15,846 nt of DNA from Trebonia sp. (lineage in GTDB: Bacteria; Actinomycetota; Actinomycetes; Streptosporangiales; Streptosporangiaceae): NCBI GenBank assembly GCA_030043595.1, contig JASHXJ010000348.1, positions 1 to 15,846 of the forward strand, read 5' to 3'. Below, piece by piece: positions 6,900 through 15,356 of this stretch. The position numbers and the translations under genes are program-made. The notes beneath the pieces were generated by a model. That model searched no databases, was not told the DNA's origin, and was given only the letters and a program-made list of their open reading frames with translations. Numbering within the stretch: the stretch's first letter is position 1; each line of letters opens with the position of its first letter.

Positions 6900-6947
6900 T
6901 TGACCACTTTTCCGGCGATATTAATCGGAATAACTCCTCGTGGTCAA
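6900..6947. repeat. 8-bp inverted repeat flanking the sulfotransferase core promoter
   Basis: TTGACCAC (6900-6907) and GTGGTCAA (6940-6947) are perfect inverted arms separated by 32 bp, with the -10 box between them. One arm covers the -35 element, so a dimeric regulator or a loop between two sites could control the promoter. Short arms also arise by chance. Confidence 0.4.
6918..6947 (-). promoter_or_regulatory. Sigma-70-type promoter for the sulfotransferase gene
   Basis: On the minus strand TTGACC (6947-6942) is followed after 18 bp by TAATAT (6923-6918), a near-consensus -35/-10 pair. The expected start of transcription near 6911 gives a leader of about 43 nt containing the GAGGGGG ribosome-binding site. 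The -35 element is also one arm of an inverted repeat. The rest of the 166-bp gap (6868-7033) shows nothing else. Confidence 0.6.
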
Positions 6948-7033
6948 CCAGGCAAGCCCGCAGGCCACTGGGTGTGTCTACCCCGGTGGCGGCGGCTAAC
7001 TCATGGCTGCGCAGAGGGCCGGCGTGGCAGGGA

Positions 7034-7393
7034 TCAGCTCGTCTCGGCGGCGAACTGAGCGAGCTGGATCAGGTGCAGCAGCGCGTCGCACCAGCGGTCG
7101 TCGGCGGGCCTGGCGTCGAACCGGCCAAGGCACTCGTTCGCCGCGTCGAGGACGGCGGTGAAGATCGCGTCGTCGGCCGCGAACTGCGCGGGGTCCAGCC
7201 CGTTGTCACCGCCCGCGGCGCGGGTCAGCGGCACGCGGTGCCGGTCGAGGATGTCCGCCGCCTTGCGGGCCATCGCCAGCCCGAGCGTCTGCGCCAGCAG
7301 CATGCACTGCATGCCGCCCGTGCCGCCGCACTCCCCCATGTCCGGTTCCCTCCGCCGCGCCCTCTGGCGGCCCGCGGGGCCGCCCTCCGCCAT
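7034..7393 (-). CDS. Hypothetical small helical protein
   Basis: I do not recognise this family. The third of three consecutive ATG codons (7399, 7396, 7393) is chosen because GAAGG lies 7 nt before it; it gives 119 residues. Alternatives are ATG 7417 or GTG 7423 (129 residues). Codons throughout are G/C-ending, which supports a real gene. The sequence has a basic N-terminus (RQRARRRE), a Gly/Cys-rich segment GECGGTGGMQC, then predicted helices including LAQTLGLAMARKAADILDRH and a C-terminal stretch with two more cysteines (NECLGRF, RWCDALLHL). There is no signal peptide or membrane segment. It follows the DUF574 methyltransferase by 76 nt on the same strand and may be the last gene of the dxs operon. 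Confidence 0.6.
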   Translation of the reverse strand: MAEGGPAGRQRARRREPDMGECGGTGGMQCMLLAQTLGLAMARKAADILDRHRVPLTRAAGGDNGLDPAQFAADDAIFTAVLDAANECLGRFDARPADDRWCDALLHLIQLAQFAAETS

Positions 7394-7469
7394 CATCATG
7401 CCTTCAGGTAATGACATTCTCACGAAGAGTAATGAAACAGCGGGTTAGCTGCCCGGCGCGCGGCGCGGG

Positions 7470-8291
7470 CTATCCGGGCTTGCGGGCCACGCCGGCCCAC
7501 AGCTGGGCGGGGTTGGCGGCTGTCCGCGGGGAGTCGGGGCGCCATTCTGGGGCGCGGACCAGGCCGGGCTCGACGAGCTCGAGGCCGTCGAAGAAGGCCA
7601 GGACCTGCTCGCGCGGGCGGTACGTGATCTGCCGCGGCATCATCGCGTTGAGCCTGGACATCATCTCGCCCGCGGACTCCGGGTCGAAGTCGGCGGTCGG
7701 GTGGGTGATGGCGAGGTAACTGCCTGGGGGGACCGCGGCCATGAGCTGCCTGACCAGGGCCCACGGGTCGTCGGAGTCCGGGACGCAGTGCAGCAGCAGG
7801 ATCATCATGACGGCGATCGGCGTGGCGAAGTCCAGTGTGGCAGCGGCCGCGCTCAGCAGCAGGGCGGTGTCCCTGACGTCCGCCTCCAGGTAGGCGATGC
7901 GCCCGCTCCCCCCGGTGAGCAGGGCGCGGGCGTGCACGAGCACGATCGGGTCGTTGTCGACGTAGACGACACGGGACCCGGGCGCCGCCTGCTGCGCGAC
8001 CTCGTGGGTGTTGGCGGCCGCGGGTATCCCGGTCCCGATGTCGAGGAACTGCCGGATGCCGCACTCGGCCGCGAGGTACCTGACGGCGCGGGCGAGGAAC
8101 GCGCGGTTTCCCTGCACCCCGCGCAGCAGCGCGGGGTTGGCTTCTGCGGCGCGCGCGCCCGCCTCGCGGTCCACGGCGAAATTGTCCTTGCCGCCCAGCA
8201 GGAAGTCGTAGACGCGGGCGATGTGCGGAACGCTCGTGTCGATCCGCCGCAGGAGTTCTGCCTCCGGCGCACCCGGAGTGTCGCCGGCCAC
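7470..8291 (-). CDS. SAM-dependent methyltransferase, DUF574/PF04672 family
   Basis: The chosen GTG at 8291 lies 2 nt after the ferredoxin reductase stop and six bases after GGGGGG, giving 273 residues, the usual length. Upstream in-frame sequence to 8408 overlaps the neighbouring gene. Family hallmarks are present in order: ARVYDFLLGGKDNFAVDRE (25-43), the SAM-binding QFLDIGTGIPAAANTHEVAQ (81-100), VVYVDNDPIVLVHARALL (108-125), an acidic motif in YLEADVRD, and ITHPTADFDPESA toward the C-terminus. These proteins are abundant in Streptomyces and Streptosporangiales; substrates are mostly unknown. Position immediately downstream of an FprA-type reductase and dxs, with overlapping translation signals, suggests co-expression, but a role in isoprenoid metabolism is only inferred. 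Confidence 0.9.
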   Translation of the reverse strand: MAGDTPGAPEAELLRRIDTSVPHIARVYDFLLGGKDNFAVDREAGARAAEANPALLRGVQGNRAFLARAVRYLAAECGIRQFLDIGTGIPAAANTHEVAQQAAPGSRVVYVDNDPIVLVHARALLTGGSGRIAYLEADVRDTALLLSAAAATLDFATPIAVMMILLLHCVPDSDDPWALVRQLMAAVPPGSYLAITHPTADFDPESAGEMMSRLNAMMPRQITYRPREQVLAFFDGLELVEPGLVRAPEWRPDSPRTAANPAQLWAGVARKPG

Positions 8292-8293
8292 GG

Positions 8294-9745
<1,452 letters not shown>

Positions 9746-9759
9746 CGTCATTCCCTGCC

Positions 9760-9778
9760 GGGCGCGTACTTCGCGCCC
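9760..9778 (-). promoter_or_regulatory. Intercistronic hairpin between dxs and fprA
   Basis: A perfect 7-bp stem GGGCGCG/CGCGCCC encloses a 5-nt loop (TACTT on the plus strand). On the minus-strand transcript it begins 13 nt after the dxs stop and ends two bases before the purine-rich GCAGGGA site of fprA. No run of U follows, so full termination is unlikely. It may protect the dxs message, mark a processing site or tune fprA translation. Confidence 0.55.
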
Positions 9779-9791
9779 TTCGAGGTGAACG

Positions 9792-11765
9792 CTACTCTGC
9801 GAGGCGCTCTTCCGTCGAAGCCTCCGCGGACGCGGGCGCGGGCGCCTCCTGCGGGGCCGGCGTACGGCGCGCGACGGCCTCGGTAAGCAGCCGCGCCAGG
9901 TGCTGCGGGCTCAGCCCGGCGGCCTCGAGGATCTCCTCCCGCGAGCCGTGGCTGAGGAACTCCTGCGGCAGGCCGAACGTCTTGACCGGGGTCTCGACGT
10001 CGTGGTCGGCCAGCAGCCGGGTCACGGCGTCGCCGAACCCGCCGGCCCGGCCGTTGTCCTCGACGACGGCGACCAGCCGGTGCTGGCGGGCGGCCGGGAT
10101 GACGGCCTCGTCGACTGGCTTGACCCAGCGCGGGTCGACGACGGTCACGCCGATGCCATGGTCCTTGAGGCGGGCGGCGACCTCCAGGCAGGTCACGGCC
10201 ATCGGGCCGGCGCCGAGCAGGAGCACGTCGCTCGTGCCGCCGCTGTCGGGAACGGCCAGGATGTCCATCGTGCCGAGCGTGCCGACCGCCTCGGCTTCCT
10301 TACCGACGGTGCCCTTGGGATAGCGGACCACGGTCGGGCCGTCGCCCACTTGGACGGCCTCGTTCAGCAGCTCGGCGATGCGGGTGGCGTCCCTGGGGGC
10401 CGCGACCCGCAGGCCCGGGATGACCTGCAGGATCGAGCCGTCCCACATGCCGTTGTGGCTGGCCCCGTCGGGGCCGGTGACGCCCGCCCGGTCGAGCACC
10501 ACGGTGACCGGCAGCCTGTGCAGCGCCACGTCCATGAGCAGCTGGTCGAAGGCCCGGTTCAGGAACGTCGCGTAGACCGCGACCACCGGGTGCAGGCCGC
10601 CCATGGCCAGCCCGGCCGCGCTGGTGATGGCGTGCTGCTCGGCGATGCCAACGTCGTAGACGCGGTCCGGGTACGCGGCCTTGAACGCGGCCAGGCCGGT
10701 GGGGTGCAGCATCGCCGCGGTGATCGCCACGACGTCGGGGCGGCGCGCGCCGACCGCGACTAGCTCCTCGGCGAAGACGTCCGTCCAGGTCCGCTTGGGC
10801 GCGGCTGGCGCGGCCTGGCTGGCGGTCTTCGCGGTCTTCGCGGTCTTCGGCGGCGCGGCGGGGACCTGGTGCAGGCAGTCCTCCTCGTTCTGCTCGGCGA
10901 GGGCATAGCCGAACCCCTTGCGGGTGATCGCGTGCACCAGGACGGGGCCGCCGTAGTCGGCCGCCTTCCGCAGGGCGTGCTCCAGCATCAGCTCGTCATG
11001 GCCGTCGATCGGGCCGACGTACTTGATGCCCAGGTCCTCGAACAGGACCTGCGGCTGGAGGAAGTCCTTGAGCCCCTTCTTGGCGCCGTGCAGCGCGCCG
11101 TACAGCGGGTGGCCGACGATCGGCGCGCGGGTCACCGTCGTCTTGATGTAGTCGAGGACGTGCTCGTAGCGCTGGCTGACCCGGATGCTCGCCAGGTGGC
11201 TGGCGAGGCCGCCGATCGTGGGCTGGTAGGAGCGGCCGTTGTCGTTGACCACGATGACGAGCCGGGAGTCGTGGGCGACGGCGATGTTGTTCAGCGCCTC
11301 CCAGGCCATGCCGCCGGTCAGCGCGCCGTCGCCGATCACGGCGACGACCGTGCGGTCGAACTCGCCCCGCAGCGTGTAGGCCTTCGCCAGCCCGTCGGCG
11401 TAGGACAGGCTCGTGGAGGCGTGCGAGTTCTCCACCAGGTCGTGCTCGGACTCCGCGCGGCTCGGGTAGCCGGACAGGCCGCCGGACTGCCTGAGCGTGT
11501 GAAAGGCGCTGTAGCGGCCGGTGAGCAGCTTGTGCACGTAGGACTGGTGACCGGTGTCGAAGATCAGCCTGTCCTTCGGCGAGTCGAACACGCGGTGCAG
11601 CGCGATGGTCAGCTCCACCACGCCGAGGTTCGGCCCCAGGTGGCCGCTCGTCCTCGTTACCGTCTCCACCAGGACGTCCCGGATCTCCGCGGCCAGCAGG
11701 CTTAGCTGGTCCTGGCTGAGTTCCCTGAGGTCCTGCGGGCCGTTGATGCGCTCAAGCAAGGTCAC
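9792..11765 (-). CDS. dxs: 1-deoxy-D-xylulose-5-phosphate synthase
   Basis: DXS condenses pyruvate and glyceraldehyde 3-phosphate with thiamine diphosphate, the first step of the MEP isoprenoid pathway, in the cytosol. The 657-residue protein starts at GTG 11765 behind a clear GAGGAG. Seen in order: the SGHLGPNLGVVELT histidine region (H42), DTGHQSYVHKL (70-80), SYADGLAKAY, the TPP motif GDGALTGGMAWEALNN (145-160), a low-complexity Lys-Thr-Ala linker near 300, the transketolase pyrimidine domain with YDVGIAEQHAITSAAGLA containing the catalytic glutamate, and the C-terminal transketolase domain with VVDPRWVKPVD and VVEDNGRAGG. An Ala/Pro/Glu-rich tail of about 25 residues follows the family core. 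Upstream lies a candidate -10 (11803-11808) and an 18-bp palindrome. Confidence 0.97.
   Translation of the reverse strand: MTLLERINGPQDLRELSQDQLSLLAAEIRDVLVETVTRTSGHLGPNLGVVELTIALHRVFDSPKDRLIFDTGHQSYVHKLLTGRYSAFHTLRQSGGLSGYPSRAESEHDLVENSHASTSLSYADGLAKAYTLRGEFDRTVVAVIGDGALTGGMAWEALNNIAVAHDSRLVIVVNDNGRSYQPTIGGLASHLASIRVSQRYEHVLDYIKTTVTRAPIVGHPLYGALHGAKKGLKDFLQPQVLFEDLGIKYVGPIDGHDELMLEHALRKAADYGGPVLVHAITRKGFGYALAEQNEEDCLHQVPAAPPKTAKTAKTASQAAPAAPKRTWTDVFAEELVAVGARRPDVVAITAAMLHPTGLAAFKAAYPDRVYDVGIAEQHAITSAAGLAMGGLHPVVAVYATFLNRAFDQLLMDVALHRLPVTVVLDRAGVTGPDGASHNGMWDGSILQVIPGLRVAAPRDATRIAELLNEAVQVGDGPTVVRYPKGTVGKEAEAVGTLGTMDILAVPDSGGTSDVLLLGAGPMAVTCLEVAARLKDHGIGVTVVDPRWVKPVDEAVIPAARQHRLVAVVEDNGRAGGFGDAVTRLLADHDVETPVKTFGLPQEFLSHGSREEILEAAGLSPQHLARLLTEAVARRTPAPQEAPAPASAEASTEERLAE
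10822..10848 (-). repeat. 9-bp tandem repeat in the dxs interdomain linker
   Basis: GCGGTCTTC occurs three times without change at 10822-10830, 10831-10839 and 10840-10848. On the coding strand it encodes Lys-Thr-Ala three times, in the flexible linker between the TPP-binding and pyrimidine domains of DXS. The period keeps the frame. Confidence 0.8.
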
Positions 11766-11802
11766 GGCGGCTCCTCGTGCGGCTTTCCAGACGGATTACC
11801 CG

Positions 11803-11808
11803 ATAGTA
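11803..11808 (-). promoter_or_regulatory. Candidate -10 box for dxs
   Basis: TACTAT on the minus strand fits the TAnnnT pattern of actinobacterial -10 elements and would start transcription about 30 nt before the dxs GTG. No convincing -35 hexamer is present at 17-18 bp (CGACCA or similar), so the call is tentative. Confidence 0.35.
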
Positions 11809-11849
11809 CGGCCGATCATCCGCGCTGGTCGCGCGGGCAGGGTGAGTTA

Positions 11850-11867
11850 ACCGACACGCGTGTCGGT
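11850..11867. promoter_or_regulatory. 18-bp perfect palindrome upstream of dxs; candidate operator
   Basis: The sequence ACCGACACG-CGTGTCGGT is its own reverse complement over 18 bp. It lies in the 121-bp gap between the ICMT-like gene stop and dxs, about 41 bp upstream of the candidate dxs -10. A further CCGACA half-site occurs at 11878-11883. Size and symmetry fit a TetR-type repressor or another dimeric regulator. It could instead be the terminator of the ICMT-like gene (7-bp stem, CGCG loop), but no T-tract follows. Confidence 0.5.
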
Positions 11868-11886
11868 CAGGGGGGTGCCGACAGTC

Positions 11887-12435
11887 TCAGAGAATGAAGG
11901 GGATCAGCATTTTGGTGGAGCGCTTGTAGTCCGGATAGGCGTCAGGGAACGTCCTGGCCATGTTGCGCTCTTCGATGACCGCGCTGTAGATGAAGTACGC
12001 GCCGATCACGGCAACCGCTATCAGCCAGTACACGCTGACCGCCACCGCGGTCCCGACGATCGCGAGGATGATGCCGGAGTAAATGGGGTGGCGAATACTG
12101 TGGTACGGGCCAGTCCGCACGAGCTCTGGATCGGCTTTCTGCGACATCGGCATTCCCCAGTTCCGGCCGAGATAGAACCTGGCCCACACGGCCAGCGCCA
12201 GTCCCAGCACGAAGAGGGCGAGGCCGGCGCCCTGCAGCCACGGGCTGCTCGTGTCCGCGTGCCCCCGGAAAACTCGCAGCCGCACGAGGAACACGACAAT
12301 GAGAATGAGCGCCACCCGGGTGCCCGCGAACTGGCCCAGTCTCTGGCGTCCTGCCTTGGCGCCGGCGGCCGCCACGAACCAGAACACCCAGAAGACAAGC
12401 CAGCCGATAAAGATGATCTCGGCTATGGCGTGCAC
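11887..12435 (-). CDS. Isoprenylcysteine carboxyl methyltransferase-like membrane protein (ICMT/PEMT family)
   Basis: The 182-residue protein begins at GTG 12435, eight bases after GAGGAA. Hydrophobic segments suggest four or five membrane helices (about 4-24, 41-52, 68-87, 118-134, 136-153). The family signature lies in the C-terminal half: LVRTGPYHSIRHPIYSG (105-121) and EERNMARTFPDAYPDYKR (155-172), the SAM-binding part of ICMT and phospholipid-methyltransferase-like proteins. Bacterial members methylate unknown small molecules or lipids; a true prenylated-protein substrate should not be assumed. It lies upstream of dxs and downstream of the quinone oxidoreductase on the same strand with gaps of 121 and 50 bp, so it may be its own unit or the tail of the oxidoreductase operon. 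Confidence 0.85.
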   Translation of the reverse strand: MHAIAEIIFIGWLVFWVFWFVAAAGAKAGRQRLGQFAGTRVALILIVVFLVRLRVFRGHADTSSPWLQGAGLALFVLGLALAVWARFYLGRNWGMPMSQKADPELVRTGPYHSIRHPIYSGIILAIVGTAVAVSVYWLIAVAVIGAYFIYSAVIEERNMARTFPDAYPDYKRSTKMLIPFIL

Positions 12436-12485
12436 AGCGGTCGTTCCTCACTATCCGCGGGCTATCCGGGGGCTACTGGGCAATG

Positions 12486-13460
12486 CTACGGGATTAGCAG
12501 GAGCTTGCCGGAGGTGCGGCGGGCGGCGAGGTCCGCGTGCGCCTGCGCGGCGTCCGCCAGCGGGTACTCGGCGCCGATCCGCACGTCGAGCTCGCCCTTG
12601 GCGATCCACTCGAACAGGTCGCCCGCGCGCCACAGCAGCTCGGCGCGGTCGGCGGTGTAGTGCGCGAGGGTGGGCCTGGTCACGTAGAGCGAGCCCCCGG
12701 TGTTCAGCCGCTGCAGGTCGAAGGGCGGGACCTGGCCGCTCGAACCGCCGTAGAGCACCATCATGCCGCGCGGCCGCAGCGCCGCCAGGCTGTTGTCGAA
12801 GGTGGCCTTGCCCACGCCGTCGAAGACGACGTCGGCGCCGCGCTCGCCGGTGACGCGGCGGACCGCGTCCACGAACTCGTCGTACGTGGTCACGTGGTCC
12901 GCGCCCGCGCGCTGGGCGAGCACGGCCTTGGCAGTGGTGGACGTGGTGGCGATCACGATCCCGCCGCGCCGCTTGATCATCTGGGTGAGCAGCAGCCCGA
13001 CCCCGCCGGCGGCCGCGTGCACGACGGCCACGTTGCCTTCCTGGACAGCGAACGTGCTGTGGCACAGGTAGTGCGCGGTCGTGCCCTGCAGCATGACGGC
13101 GGCGGCGACCTGGAGGTCGATGCCGTGCGGCACGGGGACGGCGCGGTCGGCGGGCAGGGCGACCTGTTCGGCGTAGCTGCCGGGGGCCGCCCCGCCGCTC
13201 CAGGCCACGTGATCCCCTGGCGCGAAGTCGGTCACCCCCTCGCCGATCGCGGTAACCGTCCCGGCGCCCTCGCCGCCGGGCACGAAGGGGGTCGGCTGCA
13301 CGTACACGCCGATTCCGGCGCGCTGGTAGGTGTCCATGAAGTTGACCCCGGCGGCCGCCACCCGCACGACGAGCTGGCCAGGCCGCGGCACGGGGTCATC
13401 GCGGTCCGCGAGTTGCATGACCTCGGGTCCGCCGGTCTTCTCGACGACGATCGCGCGCAT
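12486..13460 (-). CDS. Zinc-free quinone oxidoreductase (MDR superfamily, NADPH-dependent)
   Basis: From ATG 13460, behind GAGGGGG, the product is 324 residues, the normal length for QOR/zeta-crystallin proteins. It has the GroES-like N-terminal half with VRVAAAGVNFMDTYQRAGIG (32-51) and FVPGGEGAGTV (59-69), then the Rossmann motif VHAAAGGVGLLLTQ (147-160) and ADVVFDGVGKATFDNSLAALRPRG in the cofactor domain. The cysteines and histidines that bind catalytic zinc in alcohol dehydrogenases are absent. It probably reduces a quinone or an enone with NADPH. It starts 67 nt after the FAD oxidase stop. A TAGTAT at 13515-13520 could be a private -10 box, but no -35 accompanies it, so it may simply be the last gene of the cyclase-SnoaL-oxidase operon. 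Confidence 0.93.
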   Translation of the reverse strand: MRAIVVEKTGGPEVMQLADRDDPVPRPGQLVVRVAAAGVNFMDTYQRAGIGVYVQPTPFVPGGEGAGTVTAIGEGVTDFAPGDHVAWSGGAAPGSYAEQVALPADRAVPVPHGIDLQVAAAVMLQGTTAHYLCHSTFAVQEGNVAVVHAAAGGVGLLLTQMIKRRGGIVIATTSTTAKAVLAQRAGADHVTTYDEFVDAVRRVTGERGADVVFDGVGKATFDNSLAALRPRGMMVLYGGSSGQVPPFDLQRLNTGGSLYVTRPTLAHYTADRAELLWRAGDLFEWIAKGELDVRIGAEYPLADAAQAHADLAARRTSGKLLLIP

Positions 13461-13527
13461 GGACGCCCCCTCACGCAGTGGGTGGGCCGCGGGAGTCGCC
13501 ACGGCTCGTTCTGAATACTAGTGAGCG

Positions 13528-14904
13528 TCACCGGCTACGGTCCGCGCGGTTGAGTGCGGACTCATCCGCGCACTGGTAGCCGGCGAAGAGACGGTCCGGG
13601 TCGCGGGCGGCGCGGACCCGGCGGAAACGCTGCCATGCCTCCTCGCTCATGAACCTGGCGGTCCGCACGGTGAAGTCGCTGTCGCCCAGGTAGCACCCGG
13701 CGTCGAAAGGCGCGAGCCGGTCCATGGTGGCGTCGGTCCAGGACCGGCAGAGCGCGTCCTGCTGCTGGTCCGCGCACACGACGTAGGTCGCGAAGTAGAT
13801 GTCGGTCTGCACGGACAGCGCCATGTCGGGGAGCTCGCGGGCAGGCAGGTGGGCGAGGTCGAACCACAGCGAGAACGACTTGGCGGTCGGCAGGCCGGTG
13901 AACGCGGGCGTCAGGGCGGGGATCATCGCCGCTGGCTCCCCCGCCAGGTAGGCGTTGTCGGCGACGTAGCGGTGGCCCTCGGGATTGGCGCGGAGCTGTT
14001 CGGCGCGCAGGTCGGCGATCGTGACCGGCTGCGCCCGCCTGCTGACCAGCGCCCTGGCTGCCACCGGGCAGGTGTCCAGGGCGGCCAGCGACCCGGGGCC
14101 GCCGTCGAAGCTCACGCCGTCCACCACCAGCACCGGGCCTTCGTGGTTCAGCTCGGGTGGCAGCGGCGGCGTGATCCCGACCGCCACCAGCTCGACCGTC
14201 GGGGGCACGTCGTGCCGGGCGCGGTAGAGCCAGTGGAGCACCTCTTCGGCCAGCCCGGCGGGATACACGTACGTGGTCTGCGTCAGCTCCCGGTAGCGTT
14301 CGCGGGTTCGCAGCCGGAAGTTCGTGACCACGCCGAAGAAGCCCGGACCGGAGCCGCGGGCGGCCCAGAACAGGTCCTGGTTTTCTGTCTCACCGCAGCG
14401 GACGATGTCGCCGTCGGCGGTCACCACCTGGATCGACTCGATCGACTCGGCGGCCCAGCCCCAGCCTCGGCAGTTCCAGCCCATGCCGCCCTGCAGCAGG
14501 AAGCCGCCCAGGCCGACCGTCGGGCAGTGGCCGCCGGCGAAGAACCGGTTGTGCCCGGCCAGGAACGGGTCCAGGTCGAGGCCGCCGCGGACCGCCGGGC
14601 CGACGGTCGCGATGCCCGTGGTCTCGTCGTAGCTCATGCTGTTCGCGGCGGCCAGGTCGATGAGCAGCGTGTTCTCCCGCAGCGACCAGGACGCCCAGCT
14701 GTGCCCGCCCGCGCGGACGGCGACCTGCAGGCCTTCCGCCCTGGCCAGGCGCACCGCGGCCGCCACGTCGGCGACGTCGGCCGCGCGCAGCACGGCGGCG
14801 GGCCGCTGCTGGGGTCTGCGCTGGTTGAAGAGCCGGCCGACGGCGGCGTCCGCGAATCCCTCGTCTGTGCGGCGGATGAGCTGGCCGGTGAACGAGGGGG
14901 TCAT
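13528..14904 (-). CDS. FAD-dependent oxidase, berberine-bridge-enzyme (BBE) / PCMH family
   Basis: The 458-residue flavoprotein starts at ATG 14904; the start shares one base with the stop of the SnoaL-like gene (TGATG), a sign of translational coupling. The FAD-binding PCMH domain contains VRAGGHSWASW with H68 and AGGHCPTVGLGGFLLQGG with C127, the two residues that hold FAD bicovalently in BBE-like oxidases. GSGPGFFGVVTNFRLR and a C-terminal BBE segment (AWQRFRRVRAARDPDRLFAGYQ) complete the family pattern. No signal peptide is seen, so it is probably cytosolic. Family members oxidise sugars, alcohols or natural-product intermediates with O2; the substrate here is unknown, and its neighbours suggest a ring-containing or polyketide-like compound. 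Confidence 0.92.
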   Translation of the reverse strand: MTPSFTGQLIRRTDEGFADAAVGRLFNQRRPQQRPAAVLRAADVADVAAAVRLARAEGLQVAVRAGGHSWASWSLRENTLLIDLAAANSMSYDETTGIATVGPAVRGGLDLDPFLAGHNRFFAGGHCPTVGLGGFLLQGGMGWNCRGWGWAAESIESIQVVTADGDIVRCGETENQDLFWAARGSGPGFFGVVTNFRLRTRERYRELTQTTYVYPAGLAEEVLHWLYRARHDVPPTVELVAVGITPPLPPELNHEGPVLVVDGVSFDGGPGSLAALDTCPVAARALVSRRAQPVTIADLRAEQLRANPEGHRYVADNAYLAGEPAAMIPALTPAFTGLPTAKSFSLWFDLAHLPARELPDMALSVQTDIYFATYVVCADQQQDALCRSWTDATMDRLAPFDAGCYLGDSDFTVRTARFMSEEAWQRFRRVRAARDPDRLFAGYQCADESALNRADRSR

Positions 14905-15329
14905 CAGTGCGGTATCCCGAGGTCGGTCGCGATGCCGTCGAGACCGGTGTAGATGAAGCTGTTGTAGGCGACCCTGATGTCGGCGAACCTTCCGTCCGCC
15001 CGCAGCCGGTACATGATCAGGCCGTGGAAGTCGAAGGTCTCACCGGCGCTGATCTGGCCGAAGGGAGAGGCGGCATCGTCGGTCAGCACCTCGAAATGGG
15101 TGTGCATCTGGATCGCGACGGTCTTCTCGTCACTGACGAAGCGCTCGACGTTGAGCGATTCGCGCATCGCGCTCCAGATCTTGGCGTAGTGCGCTTTGAC
15201 GTCGCCGACACCGTTGATCTCGAGGGTGCCGTTCAGCATGCGCACATCCGGCGCCATGTAATCCTCGAACGCGCCGGGGTCCTCCTGGTTGAACCGGTCG
15301 ATGTAGGTGTCGAAGTCTTCCTTGCGCAC
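14904..15329 (-). CDS. SnoaL/NTF2-like domain protein
   Basis: The 141-residue protein starts at GTG 15329 with a near-perfect AGGAG five bases upstream. It begins with a helix (KEDFDTYIDRFNQEDPGAFEDYM), then the NTF2-like pattern: a PDVRMLNG strand, GVGDVKAHYAKIWSAMRESLNVERFVSDEKTVAIQMHTHFEV and FDFHGLIMYRLRADGRFADIRVAYNSF. This is the cone-shaped fold used by polyketide cyclases (SnoaL), ketosteroid isomerase and dehydratases. Family active sites vary, so isomerase, cyclase, dehydratase or hydrolase activity cannot be picked from sequence; His and Asp residues near the pocket (for example in MHTHFEV and FDFHG) are candidates. It lies 27 nt downstream of the cyclase-family gene and overlaps the FAD oxidase start. 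Confidence 0.85.
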   Translation of the reverse strand: MRKEDFDTYIDRFNQEDPGAFEDYMAPDVRMLNGTLEINGVGDVKAHYAKIWSAMRESLNVERFVSDEKTVAIQMHTHFEVLTDDAASPFGQISAGETFDFHGLIMYRLRADGRFADIRVAYNSFIYTGLDGIATDLGIPH

Positions 15330-15356
15330 AGCGGCTCCTGATTTGCCTGGTTTGCC

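Noticed and set aside
7451..7470. GC-rich imperfect hairpin (GCCCG/CGGGC) after the DUF574 methyltransferase
   Set aside because: Only five good pairs with a poorly matched interior, overlapping the stop codon, and no T-tract; too weak for a terminator call.
9900..10763. Plus-strand open frame opposite dxs
   Set aside because: Shadow of dxs with Asp/Arg/Gly/His-rich composition and no domain.
13515..13520. TAGTAT on the minus strand as a promoter for the quinone oxidoreductase
   Set aside because: No -35 hexamer at workable spacing; kept only as a remark in that gene's entry.
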